A stretch of DNA of 64,000 bases from Symsagittifera roscoffensis (lineage: Eukaryota > Xenacoelomorpha > Acoela > Convolutidae), in contig NW_026970879.1 of the NCBI RefSeq assembly GCF_963678635.1, forward strand, positions 1 through 64,000, written 5' to 3'. Of the stretch, positions 25,699 through 34,680 are shown piece by piece. The position numbers and the translations under genes were made by a program. The notes beneath the pieces were generated by a model. The model searched no databases. It was given only the letters and a program-made list of their open reading frames with translations, and was not told the origin of the DNA. Numbering within the stretch: the stretch's first letter is position 1; the number at the start of each line of letters is the position of its first letter.

Positions 25699-27104
25699 AA
25701 TGCTTTAATTTCTTCATCTGTATTTTGTTCTGTTTTCATATAAGAATAAAACTCTTGATATTGTTTTTCTTCATCATTTGCATCATTATCATTATTTTCT
25801 TGATCTGTATTATTTATCAAATCATTCATATTTAATGGTGATGGATCATTTGGTAATTCATCTCCGCCATCAATAGGTGCATAACCAATATCCGCTCTTA
25901 TTTCATTTGGAGTATTAACATTTATTTGTTTCATTAATAAAGCATTAGATAAAACTTCTGGTTTTAATGATTCTATTGTTGAAATATCAATATTAAATTT
26001 TAAATTTTCAGAATCAGGATATCGTGCTAATATTAATTTTGTTAATTCTTCATTAATTCTTTTTGCTAAAGGAATTACAGCATCTTTATCTAAATGAAGT
26101 CTAGCAGTTTGTAAATTATTTAAGGTCATTGTTGAGTCTAAAATTAATGCTAAAGGAACACCATAAACATTTGCTATTCTAGATAACATACTATCTTGTA
26201 ATTCTTTAAATTGCATATCTTTATTATTTTGAGACATTTCCTTATAATCTAAACCATCTAAAATTAATGGTCTGCCTGTATTGTCAGAACCTTGAAATTT
26301 TTTACTTTCTTGTTGTATTCTTTCATATTGAGTATTAGTTAATTCTTCGCCTCGATTGTTAACCCATGCGCTCGAAGGTCTAGCACCATTTTTTAATAAT
26401 GCAGAATTATTATTATTACCAGCTATGTAAGATTCCATTTCTTGAAATAAAGGATAAGCTTTACTCATTCCAAAAAAATCATTTGCATATTGACAAGGGT
26501 TATATTTTTTAATATGATATAATTCTTTATCATTACCATTGTAAAATTTTAAGCCTTCAATTGTTTCTTGAGCATAAAATTTAATAGTTTTCATATTATT
26601 ATATTGCCAACTTTTAGGAATTTGATTTATATTATCTATACCATAAGAATTAGCTTGAAAAAATAATGGATTCATGTTAAATATTTCTAATGGTGGTTTT
26701 TTTATATTACCCGTACAAAGTAAAAATGTGTTACCAGTAATTAAAAAATTTAACGCTAAAGTTTCTTTAAATTCAAATTCTGTACAATCATAATTAGGAT
26801 TATTTAATAAATTTAATGCTGGATGATTTTCTAAATATTCTTTATTTTTTGTATCGTATATTTTAAAGGGTATTTCTGCATAAGAATTAACTATTTTTTC
26901 AACAACCATAAAAAATGGTGAACATTCTCTATATAATTTCATGGCATTTTCAATAGATAAAGTATAATTATTATTATTTGTATAATTACCATAAAATGTT
27001 TCTAAATTAACAAAATTTTTTTTAATAAAATTATCTTGTAATTGTTTGTTTAAATTTTTTAAATCTTTAATTTGTTTATTTTTTGATGAATTAAACAATT
27101 TCAT
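25674..27104 (-). CDS. Portal protein (HK97 family)
   Basis: 476 residues with portal-family features: 'LYRECSPFFMVVEKIVNSYAEIPFKIY', 'HPALNLLNNPNYDCTEFEF', 'FLITGNTFLLC', 'PSSAWVNNRGEELTNTQYERIQQESKKFQG' and 'RIANVYGVPLALI'. It forms the 12-subunit ring through which the terminase packs DNA. The C-terminus is strongly acidic (DQENNDNDANDEEKQ). It lies between a fibre-like gene and the MuF gene. Confidence 0.9.
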   Translation of the reverse strand: MKLFNSSKNKQIKDLKNLNKQLQDNFIKKNFVNLETFYGNYTNNNNYTLSIENAMKLYRECSPFFMVVEKIVNSYAEIPFKIYDTKNKEYLENHPALNLLNNPNYDCTEFEFKETLALNFLITGNTFLLCTGNIKKPPLEIFNMNPLFFQANSYGIDNINQIPKSWQYNNMKTIKFYAQETIEGLKFYNGNDKELYHIKKYNPCQYANDFFGMSKAYPLFQEMESYIAGNNNNSALLKNGARPSSAWVNNRGEELTNTQYERIQQESKKFQGSDNTGRPLILDGLDYKEMSQNNKDMQFKELQDSMLSRIANVYGVPLALILDSTMTLNNLQTARLHLDKDAVIPLAKRINEELTKLILARYPDSENLKFNIDISTIESLKPEVLSNALLMKQINVNTPNEIRADIGYAPIDGGDELPNDPSPLNMNDLINNTDQENNDNDANDEEKQYQEFYSYMKTEQNTDEEIKALWILSNSK

Positions 27105-27115
27105 AATAATCCTTT

Positions 27116-27997
27116 TTATGTTGATACATAAGTATTTAATAAACTAATTCTAGTCATAGATTCTAATGTTATATCACAATCTATATTTTTTTTGCCTATA
27201 ATACTACTTGTTAATTGGTAGCCATTACCAGTGCCAATCGGTGATGGTAAACTAGTATTATTAGCAATTGTATTGAAATTAATACTAAATTTTCCATTAG
27301 CAATTTCATTATTTATAGAAACATTATTCATATATTCTTCTCCTGTTATAACATTAAAAAACTTTATAATAATAACAAAGTTATCATCTATATTAATTTG
27401 TCTTATAAATGAAAAATTAAAATTCCATTGGTGCGATTGACCTAAAGAGGTATTTTCTAAAAAAGTTTCATTTACATTATCCCAAATAGAAGCTTCAGAT
27501 TGAACAGGCGCCATTCTAGGCCAAACAGTAAAAGGTGATGGTGCTATTGTAATGGGCGAAGTATATTTAAATATTTGTTCAGGTGTTGGTGTAAAATCTA
27601 TTGTTATTATATTATTTGTCATTGGTTTAATAGAATTACCATCTAATATTTGGACTTGTCCTGAAGTTGCAATAAATTTAGATAAACTGTTTAATGCTAA
27701 ATTAACATTAATATCTTCAATTTCAAGATAATTAAGAGAATTATCATAAGGAACTTTATCTGCATCGGGTACTTGAGCATTTTTTAATTTGCCATTGGTA
27801 TTTAATGTAGCTATACCATCAGATATACCACCGTTTAAATTTTTTATTGCATTAATCATATCTCCAAAAGTTGTTTTGTATGATGTTCCAGCTGGATCAT
27901 TGGAAGTGTCAGTTGTATCAACTATATAATGCGTATCTGTTAATAATAAATTATCACTATCTTTATTTATTAAATCTGTTAATTTTCTGCTTGCCAT
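27116..27997 (-). CDS. Fibre-like structural protein in the head module
   Basis: 293 residues. The N-terminus 'RKLTDLINKDSDNLLLTDTHYIVDTTDT…GTSYKTTFGDMINAI' and 'GISDGIATLNTNGKLKNAQVPD' is the modular stem language of phage fibres. The C-terminal ~150 residues are beta-rich and carry most unit 2 differences. Encoded between the large terminase gene side and the portal, it may be a head fibre or appendage, not a tail fibre. No specific family recognised. Confidence 0.55.
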   Translation of the reverse strand: MASRKLTDLINKDSDNLLLTDTHYIVDTTDTSNDPAGTSYKTTFGDMINAIKNLNGGISDGIATLNTNGKLKNAQVPDADKVPYDNSLNYLEIEDINVNLALNSLSKFIATSGQVQILDGNSIKPMTNNIITIDFTPTPEQIFKYTSPITIAPSPFTVWPRMAPVQSEASIWDNVNETFLENTSLGQSHQWNFNFSFIRQINIDDNFVIIIKFFNVITGEEYMNNVSINNEIANGKFSINFNTIANNTSLPSPIGTGNGYQLTSSIIGKKNIDCDITLESMTRISLLNTYVST

Positions 27998-27998
27998 T

Positions 27999-29087
27999 TT
28001 AATTTCCTATAGGTTTATCATCTAAATTATAATTATCATTTGATATAATAACATTATTTTTATTAAATATTTTATTGTTTAAATTTCTAAATGCTTTTGT
28101 TGTTGGATTCATAAATATATCATTATTTGTAACTTGATTTACTTGCTGCCATTGGTATTGGTGTATATAATAAGATTTAGAATATCCCGCCATATTATCA
28201 ACAGTAGGAGTTATATTACTCATAGGAATGCTACTAGTTAATTGAGGGTTAAAATGAGAATTTATTAAAACTTTATACAACGGTAATCTTAACATTTCTG
28301 CAATATCTCTTGCTGTTCTTCCAGTGATTTCATTTTTAGAAGGTATAAATACATAAGTAGAAAAATTAGCTAATTGTTCGATATTCCAACCATTTAAAGT
28401 GGCTACATTTTGTACGGCATCTAATGGTGAACTTCTCGCTTTACCCGTTTGATAATCATCTAAAACAACAAATAGCCAATAATCTATATTTGCAGATCCT
28501 TCGTAAGATTCTATAAGTCTTTCTAAATTTGAACCACCTGAAATTTTAATTTTAGTGGATACTAATATATTTTCTATATTTATGTCAGTATAAATATTAT
28601 TGTGTATTGTAATATTTATGGTCGTTGGGCTTATTACTGTTACAGTATGAAAATCATTAATTATATTGTCACTATAATTTTCAATTAATAAAGGATTGCC
28701 TATAGAAGTTGTTATATCTGTATTATTTTCAAAAGTAAATGTTTTTCTATTAGGCACTGTTTTGACATTGAATGTACCATTTAAAGATGGAATATCAGAA
28801 TTTTGTATCATGATATCATTTTGCCAATTTTGAGTTAAATCGTGGTCTTGTATAGTTGTTGCTGTAATTATGCCATCATTATTAGTCATTTGAGATATAT
28901 CCAAATTAACTAATGCATTATGTATTGATATTTTATCTCCTGTTTTTAAGTTATGATTTGATTCAAAATTTATAGTTATTAAATCGTTATTAACATCTAA
29001 ACTACTAACATTTAAAGTCGTATTAAATAAATTAGTATATTGAGGTAAATATTTAATAAGGTGATTAATAATATCTGAAGAAAACAT
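27999..29087 (-). CDS. Structural protein, possible tail terminator with inserted beta domains
   Basis: 362 residues. The middle has two beta domains of the 'HNLKTGDKISI…NGTFNVKTVPNRKTFTF' type also inserted in the gp47 protein. The C-terminal part ('DYWLFVVLDDYQTGKARSSPLDAVQNVATLNGWNIE…IPSKNEITG') recalls Mu gp37-like tail terminators in style, and no other terminator gene is visible. This assignment is tentative: the location in the head module is unusual for a terminator. Confidence 0.4.
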   Translation of the reverse strand: MFSSDIINHLIKYLPQYTNLFNTTLNVSSLDVNNDLITINFESNHNLKTGDKISIHNALVNLDISQMTNNDGIITATTIQDHDLTQNWQNDIMIQNSDIPSLNGTFNVKTVPNRKTFTFENNTDITTSIGNPLLIENYSDNIINDFHTVTVISPTTINITIHNNIYTDINIENILVSTKIKISGGSNLERLIESYEGSANIDYWLFVVLDDYQTGKARSSPLDAVQNVATLNGWNIEQLANFSTYVFIPSKNEITGRTARDIAEMLRLPLYKVLINSHFNPQLTSSIPMSNITPTVDNMAGYSKSYYIHQYQWQQVNQVTNNDIFMNPTTKAFRNLNNKIFNKNNVIISNDNYNLDDKPIGN

Positions 29088-29143
29088 TTTTTTATAAACT
29101 TAATTTTGTATGTTATGGAAATTATATTTTATATACATAAGAA

Positions 29144-29335
29144 TTACAATATCTTAAAATCTTTTAAAAGAGAATGATAAAGTTTTTTTAAAGTTTTTGC
29201 TTCATAGTTGATAATTTTATTATCATTTTTATATCTAATAATTTTAAATGTATTGTTTGAATAATAAATTGTACTTTTGCTAGATTCACTATGTAATATT
29301 TTTATTATTTTCAAATATATTTTTTTATTATTCAT
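29144..29335 (-). CDS. Small basic protein of 63 residues
   Basis: 63 residues, Lys/Ile/Tyr-rich, ending 'LKKLYHSLLKDFKIL'. Its start overlaps the large terminase stop (ATGA), so it is translationally coupled. Identical in both units. No family recognised and no membrane segment. Confidence 0.6.
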   Translation of the reverse strand: MNNKKIYLKIIKILHSESSKSTIYYSNNTFKIIRYKNDNKIINYEAKTLKKLYHSLLKDFKIL

Positions 29336-30699
29336 TGAATTATCCTAATGTTTCTTTCTTTTGGTTCAAATAAACACATTATAAAAGCATCTGCTTTATT
29401 AGGACTATCTATTTCTCTTTTAGCTAAATCTTTTTTACTTTCAACTTTGACTCTTCCTGAATTGTCAAAATCTTTTCGAGGTGTACTTAATTCAATAATT
29501 AAACTATCAATATCATTTATTAAAGATGAAATAGATATTATCATATCTTGGTCTATTTTGTCATATTTATTATTTACAGCATTATATGTATATTTAATTT
29601 TATCAGCTATTTCCCACCATGCTTGAGCTTTTAAATTGGCAAACATATCTATATTTTTGATTTTATCTTTATAAATTTGTTTAGGTCTATTAACACTGGC
29701 TCCAGCATTAAATTTGATATGTTTGATATTAGTATTTTTATCTAAATTTAAAGAATTTATAGTTGAACCGACTGAAGCACCTACACCGATACTATCATAA
29801 ATTATTTTGGCATTATGTTGAATGGCATAATTATAAACTTTCATAGTAGACTTAACTAACTCATCTTCATCAGCTTTCCACTCTTCTATATAATTAATTA
29901 ATATTCCATATCTACCCACAATAGCATTTTTATCTTTCCCGTCGTCAGCAACATCATAACCAACAAAATTTTGACCTGCGTTTTCAATATTTAAAATTTT
30001 ATGAGCATCTATACAAGCTAATATCCATTTTCTTTTTATAAGTGTATCTAAACTTTCACTTAAAGGAATACCCAAATATATATTATTAAATTCATTTTCA
30101 TCTAATTCTTTTTTTTCTATATCAATTAATGATTTAGCACTTTTACTTAAAAATGGATTATCGTGATAATTTATAATTTTTTTATTTAAATTAACTAATG
30201 TTTTATTAACAAAAGTTTTATAAACAAAATCAGTATCGTAGCGTGGATTAAAAACAAATATTAAAAAGCTACCTTGTTTTCTTAAAACTGTTGGTTTAAT
30301 TAAATTATATTGTTTGCTAGTTAATAATTCTGATTCTTCAAAAAATGTAATATCTATACTATCCAAACCTTTAATTTCTGTTAAGTTTCTTTCAATTCCA
30401 TAAAAAATAAATTGACTGCCGCATTTTGATTTTATCCCATTAGCTGAAATATCAAAAAAATTAGCTAAATATTGATCTTTATCAAGTATAGTTTTAAATG
30501 TTGAAAATACCGATTCTGAAAGTTTATTTTGAAAACGCCTTAAACATAATATTCTAACTTTATATTTTGCTGAAATATATAATAAATAGGAACATACATC
30601 ATATGTTTTTGAACTTAATCTACCACCATATAAAACATTTATTTGTTTTAAATTATCCCAAAAACATTTTAAATTTTCATTTAATTGGGTTTGTATCAT
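29332..30699 (-). CDS. Terminase large subunit
   Basis: 455 residues. ATPase: Walker A variant GGRLSSKT at 25-32, and Walker B IDITFFEE at 115-122. Nuclease domain: 'FVGYDVADDGKDKNAIVGR' (first acidic motif), 'IIYDSIGVGASVG' and 'KADAFIMCLFEP' near the C-terminus. It packs DNA into proheads and cuts concatemers. The family resembles PBSX/Terminase_3-type large subunits; the Leu-Ser in the Walker loop is a deviation from the usual GxGKS. Confidence 0.9.
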   Translation of the reverse strand: MIQTQLNENLKCFWDNLKQINVLYGGRLSSKTYDVCSYLLYISAKYKVRILCLRRFQNKLSESVFSTFKTILDKDQYLANFFDISANGIKSKCGSQFIFYGIERNLTEIKGLDSIDITFFEESELLTSKQYNLIKPTVLRKQGSFLIFVFNPRYDTDFVYKTFVNKTLVNLNKKIINYHDNPFLSKSAKSLIDIEKKELDENEFNNIYLGIPLSESLDTLIKRKWILACIDAHKILNIENAGQNFVGYDVADDGKDKNAIVGRYGILINYIEEWKADEDELVKSTMKVYNYAIQHNAKIIYDSIGVGASVGSTINSLNLDKNTNIKHIKFNAGASVNRPKQIYKDKIKNIDMFANLKAQAWWEIADKIKYTYNAVNNKYDKIDQDMIISISSLINDIDSLIIELSTPRKDFDNSGRVKVESKKDLAKREIDSPNKADAFIMCLFEPKERNIRIIQ

Positions 30700-30705
30700 T
30701 GATAT

Positions 30706-31815
30706 TTAAATTTTTCCTACAACTTCCACTATCATTGAACACTCTGATAAATTGTTATTACCCATATACCAATAAGTAATGTTACCGCCCGTGATTCTTA
30801 ATTCAATTAAAATGTCAATATTCGCTTGAACAAATGCAAAACTTGGCACACAATTAACATTTAAACTTTGATTTTGTGAGGCAAAAGTTGAAGCAAAAGT
30901 ACCTATTTGAATTGTTGAAGGTGTTGTAACATCATATAGACTAAACCCCAAAAACGGACTGTTACCAATCGTACTAACAAAACCGGTAATTTTATAATAA
31001 TATCCAGCTTTAAGTTTAACTCTTCCTTTACAATGAACACCGTTATTTGTTGTATAAGTAAGTGTTCCTAAAGTTTGTAAATTTGCTGGATCAATATGAA
31101 TTCTTGTGGTGTTAAATGGGCAATGATCTCCAATATTTTTATAAGAACTTGTAGAAGCTGTTAGTTTATAAATACCATAACTAATTAATTCATTTTTTGC
31201 AAGTTTTTTATCATCAAGTTCATCAATAGCTTCTTGAACATTCGTTCCAGTAATAGTACCATATGGGATATTAGATATATAAGTTGCTGCAGTGGGTGCC
31301 GTATCTACATATATATCTATAATAATAATTTGAGCTTTTGTAACATCATTAGAAAATTTAATATTTTCGCCGGATTTGACTGGAATATTACCATCATTTA
31401 CAATTAAATTACCATCAGAAATAATATTAAAATAATCTCCATTAAAATAACTTGTAACACTATCAATATATACATTTCCTGTAGAATTACCTGTTAAGTC
31501 TGCATTACCAGACAAACCACCTCTGAATTTTGATGTTCCTGCAGTAGCATTATTTATATAATTTACAATAGCTCTTTCACTGACTATTGAAGTTGCAGAA
31601 TTGTTAATCATTGTTGCATCATCTGAAACTCTTGTAGCATCTAATAATTTGTCAGCAGTTTGTGCTACAATATCACTATCTAATGCAATATCTAATTGGC
31701 TTGCAATAATTTTTGCATTTGAATCTAATGCCGCTACGCCATTTGGTTGTCCTTTTTCATCTGGAGAAATACCGCCGCCGCCAGAACCTGATAATTTTTT
31801 AGTTAAATTACTCAT
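30706..31815 (-). CDS. Fibre/appendage protein between terminase genes
   Basis: 369 residues. A Gly-rich start (SGSGGGGISPDEKGQPNGVAALDSNAK) followed by 'KIIASQLD' and the common phage-fibre linker 'GTNVQEAIDELDDKKL' identifies a fibre or collagen-free stem protein. The C-terminal ~150 residues are beta-rich, probably a receptor-binding or capping domain. Its location between the terminase subunits is unusual; together with the 293-residue protein it suggests head-associated fibres. Confidence 0.6.
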   Translation of the reverse strand: MSNLTKKLSGSGGGGISPDEKGQPNGVAALDSNAKIIASQLDIALDSDIVAQTADKLLDATRVSDDATMINNSATSIVSERAIVNYINNATAGTSKFRGGLSGNADLTGNSTGNVYIDSVTSYFNGDYFNIISDGNLIVNDGNIPVKSGENIKFSNDVTKAQIIIIDIYVDTAPTAATYISNIPYGTITGTNVQEAIDELDDKKLAKNELISYGIYKLTASTSSYKNIGDHCPFNTTRIHIDPANLQTLGTLTYTTNNGVHCKGRVKLKAGYYYKITGFVSTIGNSPFLGFSLYDVTTPSTIQIGTFASTFASQNQSLNVNCVPSFAFVQANIDILIELRITGGNITYWYMGNNNLSECSMIVEVVGKI

Positions 31816-31826
31816 TATTAAACCCT

Positions 31827-32105
31827 TTAAGTTGTTGTAGAAAAATCTATCGAAGTGGCTTCATTAGGATCTTGAACTATTAGTTGATATTCAGCATTTG
31901 CCTCTAATTCTATTATGACAGTATCATTTTGAGTATAACTAAAATCATCATCGGTTAATTGATTAAACCATGTTGTTCCATAACGACTTAAAAATTTGAC
32001 AATTCCAGTTCCAAAATTTCCATTCATATAAACAGTTAAATTACCGCCTTTATGTTTAAAAATTTCTGATTCGGGTGTTGATTCGTTTAATGTAAATAAT
32101 GCCAT
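31827..32105 (-). CDS. Small beta-rich protein of 92 residues
   Basis: 92 residues, beta-rich ('NLTVYMNGNFGTGIVKFLSRYGTTWFNQL', then 'TVIIELEANAEYQLIVQDPNEATSI'). It resembles small Ig-like or jelly-roll-like phage structural proteins, but no family is recognised. It sits between small terminase and the fibre-like protein and may be the capsid-side adaptor of that fibre. Confidence 0.55.
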   Translation of the reverse strand: MALFTLNESTPESEIFKHKGGNLTVYMNGNFGTGIVKFLSRYGTTWFNQLTDDDFSYTQNDTVIIELEANAEYQLIVQDPNEATSIDFSTTT

Positions 32106-32108
32106 TTT

Positions 32109-32528
32109 TTATACCTTATTTTTATCTTTATAAAAATCATTTAAATTTAATGTTTGTGGTGTCATTGTACCATCAGAAGATTGTAAGTCAATATTAACAT
32201 CTTGTTTTTCTTTCCAACCTGCTTGAGTTTTAAGATAAAAGATTGCTGAGGCAGTATCTCCATTAATTGCTTTTTGTAATAATCCTTGCCCAACAGAAGA
32301 AATAGCTTTTGATTTTCCTTTTTTATAATGTTCAAAAACTTCTGGTTGTCTTTCCATAATAGCATAAAAAGTATTTCTAACCATACCAAAATAATCAGCT
32401 ATTTGTTTAATAGATAAGACACTTGCTAATGCTTCTACTTGCATAATTTCGGCATCATTTAAAACTTTTTGAGGTTTTCCGCCATTTTCACCTTGTTTAT
32501 TTTTTTTAGTTTTTTGTATTTTTTGCAT
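32109..32528 (-). CDS. Terminase small subunit
   Basis: 139 residues. An N-terminal Lys-rich arm is followed by an HTH ('IMQVEALASVLSIKQIADYFGMVRNTFYAIMERQPEVF'), then 'KAISSVGQGLLQKAINGDTASAIFYLKTQAGWKEK', a very common closing segment of phage small terminases. It recognises the packaging site and feeds DNA to the large subunit encoded downstream. Confidence 0.85.
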   Translation of the reverse strand: MQKIQKTKKNKQGENGGKPQKVLNDAEIMQVEALASVLSIKQIADYFGMVRNTFYAIMERQPEVFEHYKKGKSKAISSVGQGLLQKAINGDTASAIFYLKTQAGWKEKQDVNIDLQSSDGTMTPQTLNLNDFYKDKNKV

Positions 32529-32559
32529 TTTTTATCCTTTTAATATTTATCAAAATTTA

Positions 32560-32880
32560 TTAAAAATTTTTACTAAAAAAATCAAAATATTTAGTTTGTT
32601 TATAATTGTTTGCTATTTGTATTGGATCTATTTGAATATTTTTTTGTTTATTTATTTTATATCTTTTCATTTTTATATTTTGATCATAAACAATTTTAAA
32701 ATTTTTTAATTTTTTAATCATTTCCATATTTAATTTTTTTACTATTCTGCCTTTTGAAAATTCTTTTAAAGGTTGAATATTAGACAAATTTATTAATTTT
32801 ATTAATGTCATATGAGAGCACCCAATTATTGGGCTTGCTTCAGCTATTTTATAATTTATGTTCATATTTTTTTTATTCAT
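32560..32880 (-). CDS. Small HTH/excisionase-like DNA-binding protein
   Basis: 106 residues. 'YKIAEASPIIGCSHMTLIKLINLSNIQPLKEFSKGRIVKKL' looks like a winged helix-turn-helix of the MerR/excisionase kind. The rest is very Lys-rich. Its start overlaps the stop of the upstream HTH gene (TAATG). It may be a regulator of the late genes or an architectural protein; with no integrase present, an excision role has no partner here. Confidence 0.6.
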   Translation of the reverse strand: MNKKNMNINYKIAEASPIIGCSHMTLIKLINLSNIQPLKEFSKGRIVKKLNMEMIKKLKNFKIVYDQNIKMKRYKINKQKNIQIDPIQIANNYKQTKYFDFFSKNF

Positions 32881-33092
32881 TATATATTAATATCATATAA
32901 ATGATTTATTTTTAATTGATTATTACTAATTTCAATTATTTTTCTTAATGCTGGAGTTTGTAAATTGCCTTGATTTTTCACAAAAACTCTATATAAATTT
33001 TGATAATGTATTTTTGTTTTTTTGCTTAATTCATTTAAATTATTGCAATTAGTTTTTTGTAAAATAAAGTTTAAATTTTCTGTTTTATCCAT
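32880..33092 (-). CDS. XRE-type HTH regulator (Cro/repressor-like)
   Basis: 70 residues. A five-helix XRE-like domain with 'NELSKKTKIHYQNLYRVFV' as the HTH. It is the first gene of the leftward block, 188 bases from the divergent lipoprotein gene, so it probably controls that spacer and its own promoter. It is the only repressor candidate in the unit. There is no large CI-type repressor with a cleavage domain, so control of lysogeny must be simple or lie elsewhere. Confidence 0.7.
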   Translation of the reverse strand: MDKTENLNFILQKTNCNNLNELSKKTKIHYQNLYRVFVKNQGNLQTPALRKIIEISNNQLKINHLYDINI

Positions 33093-33279
33093 TTTTATAT
33101 TTGTTTTTGTGTAAATATGTAATTATTATAACATAATATATCAATATATAAAGATATAAATCAATAAAATATTCTTAATAATTAATTATACAATTATTTT
33201 TAAAAAATAATGTAATATTATTTAATATTTTTTTACTTATGATATAATTAAATTATTTGTTAATAATTTTTAAAAAAAA
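33093..33279. promoter_or_regulatory. Divergent control region, unit 2
   Basis: Same elements as in unit 1: leftward extended -10 at 33125-33133, dyad TATATC/GATATA at 33137-33158, rightward TATAAT at 33243-33248. The sequence appears identical to 139-325. As both copies are in the window, both units should respond to the same regulator. Confidence 0.5.
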
Positions 33280-33813
33280 ATGAAAAGAATTATAATTATT
33301 GTTACATGTTTATTACTTTATTCATGTGGTCAAATGGATAAACTCATACCGAGTTTTGGATATAATAAAGATAATCAATCTACTTCTAGTTCTGATACTT
33401 TAAGTCAATCTATAGGTTATGCTAGTGTATCTGCCACATTAGGGGAAAACCAATCTAAAAGTTATAATAAATCAAATATCACATCCAATGATTTAAATAA
33501 TGAAATGGAACTTGCACAAAATACTAGTGAAACCAATTTTGGTGGTTCTCATGTTGATAATAGTAAAAAAAAAATAATATCGAATACTAACAAAGATAAT
33601 GAAGAAACATTTTATCGTAGTTCGGCTAATCAAATTATTTATAATAGAATGACATTATTTGAATTATTATGTATTTTATGTTTTATGGCATTTGTTGCTG
33701 GTGTTATAACTTATAGTGCTTATCATGTCGGCTTTATAACTGGGAAATTAAAAAATAAAATGAATAATATAAAAAATAAATATAATAATTGTAAAAAAAA
33801 TAATGAGGTATAA
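33280..33813 (+). CDS. Spanin-like lipoprotein, unit 2
   Basis: Protein identical to the unit 1 copy; one silent T-to-C change (33480) was seen. Lipobox Cys16 and the C-terminal membrane helix at about 125-152 are kept. Confidence 0.6.
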   Translation: MKRIIIIVTCLLLYSCGQMDKLIPSFGYNKDNQSTSSSDTLSQSIGYASVSATLGENQSKSYNKSNITSNDLNNEMELAQNTSETNFGGSHVDNSKKKIISNTNKDNEETFYRSSANQIIYNRMTLFELLCILCFMAFVAGVITYSAYHVGFITGKLKNKMNNIKNKYNNCKKNNEV

Positions 33814-33814
33814 A

Positions 33815-34201
33815 ATGCTTAAAAAAGAAAATAAAATTATAATTTTAATACTAACAATTATTTGTGTTATATGGTTATTTATAGGAATTTATCATTTAAT
33901 AATAAAACAATCAATAAATACATATATCGCAGATGTATTACTTAATTCTTTATCATTATTTTATATATATAAAATTATAAAAGATAATAATTTTATAGGC
34001 AATATAAAATTAAAATTTTCATTATTTTTTTTATTTAATGGGGTATTTTTTTTATTATGGAATTGTGTTACATTAATATTAAATAATAATATAGAAAGTT
34101 TTGATACATTTTATTTTTTTTCTGATTTTTTAATGATTATTTTATCATTATTATTATGTGATAAAGATATATGTATTAAAATTCAAAAATTTTTTAAATG
34201 A
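33815..34201 (+). CDS. Membrane protein A, unit 2
   Basis: Identical protein to unit 1. Start taken at 33815 behind GAGG, and the stop overlaps the next ATG. Confidence 0.6.
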   Translation: MLKKENKIIILILTIICVIWLFIGIYHLIIKQSINTYIADVLLNSLSLFYIYKIIKDNNFIGNIKLKFSLFFLFNGVFFLLWNCVTLILNNNIESFDTFYFFSDFLMIILSLLLCDKDICIKIQKFFK

Positions 34202-34680
34202 GAAATAATAAAAATAAATTATATATAATTGATATTGGATGTATTATCTTATTAATTATCAAATTAACAAAAATCATTATGGGAATTAAAGTGATGTTGA
34301 CAAAATATCCAATTAAAGAAAATATAATTATCACTATATGTGCTACAGGATCATTTTTTTGGTTTTGTTATTTTATAAAAAATACTCAAGTTTATATTTT
34401 TATTGAATCCATAGAATCAATATTAACATTTGTATTATTTACATTACTTGGTATATATATTGTTTATAAAAATTTATATTTAAAAATAAACATTACAATT
34501 TTTTATTCAATAGTATTAATTGCAATTGGTTTTATAGATGCTTTACTTGATATATCAATTTTAAATAACTTAACATCTTATGATAGTTCAGTTACTTATG
34601 CCATTATATGCGATACTTTTTATATTATTGCTGGAATTATTTTATTATTTTTATTAATAAATCATCAAAAAAATAAATAA
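34198..34680 (+). CDS. Membrane protein B, unit 2
   Basis: Identical protein to unit 1, coupled to membrane protein A through ATGA. Confidence 0.6.
   Translation: MRNNKNKLYIIDIGCIILLIIKLTKIIMGIKVMLTKYPIKENIIITICATGSFFWFCYFIKNTQVYIFIESIESILTFVLFTLLGIYIVYKNLYLKINITIFYSIVLIAIGFIDALLDISILNNLTSYDSSVTYAIICDTFYIIAGIILLFLLINHQKNK

Larger units (their letters stand above)
1..32954. repeat. Phage unit 1 of a head-to-tail tandem pair (complete circular permutation)
   Basis: Every feature from the control region to the tape-measure start recurs exactly 32,954 bases downstream, and the sequence at 32955 continues as at position 1. Unit 1 is therefore complete, though opened inside the small HTH gene. 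It carries packaging, head, contractile tail and replication genes and nothing recognisable as host DNA. The organisation follows from direct comparison of the two halves. Whether this is a chromosomal array, a plasmid multimer or a concatemer cannot be told from the window. Confidence 0.95.

Noticed and set aside
32560-32880. Excisionase for a site-specific integrase
   Set aside because: The fold is suggestive but no integrase gene exists in the complete unit, so only a general DNA-binding role is claimed.
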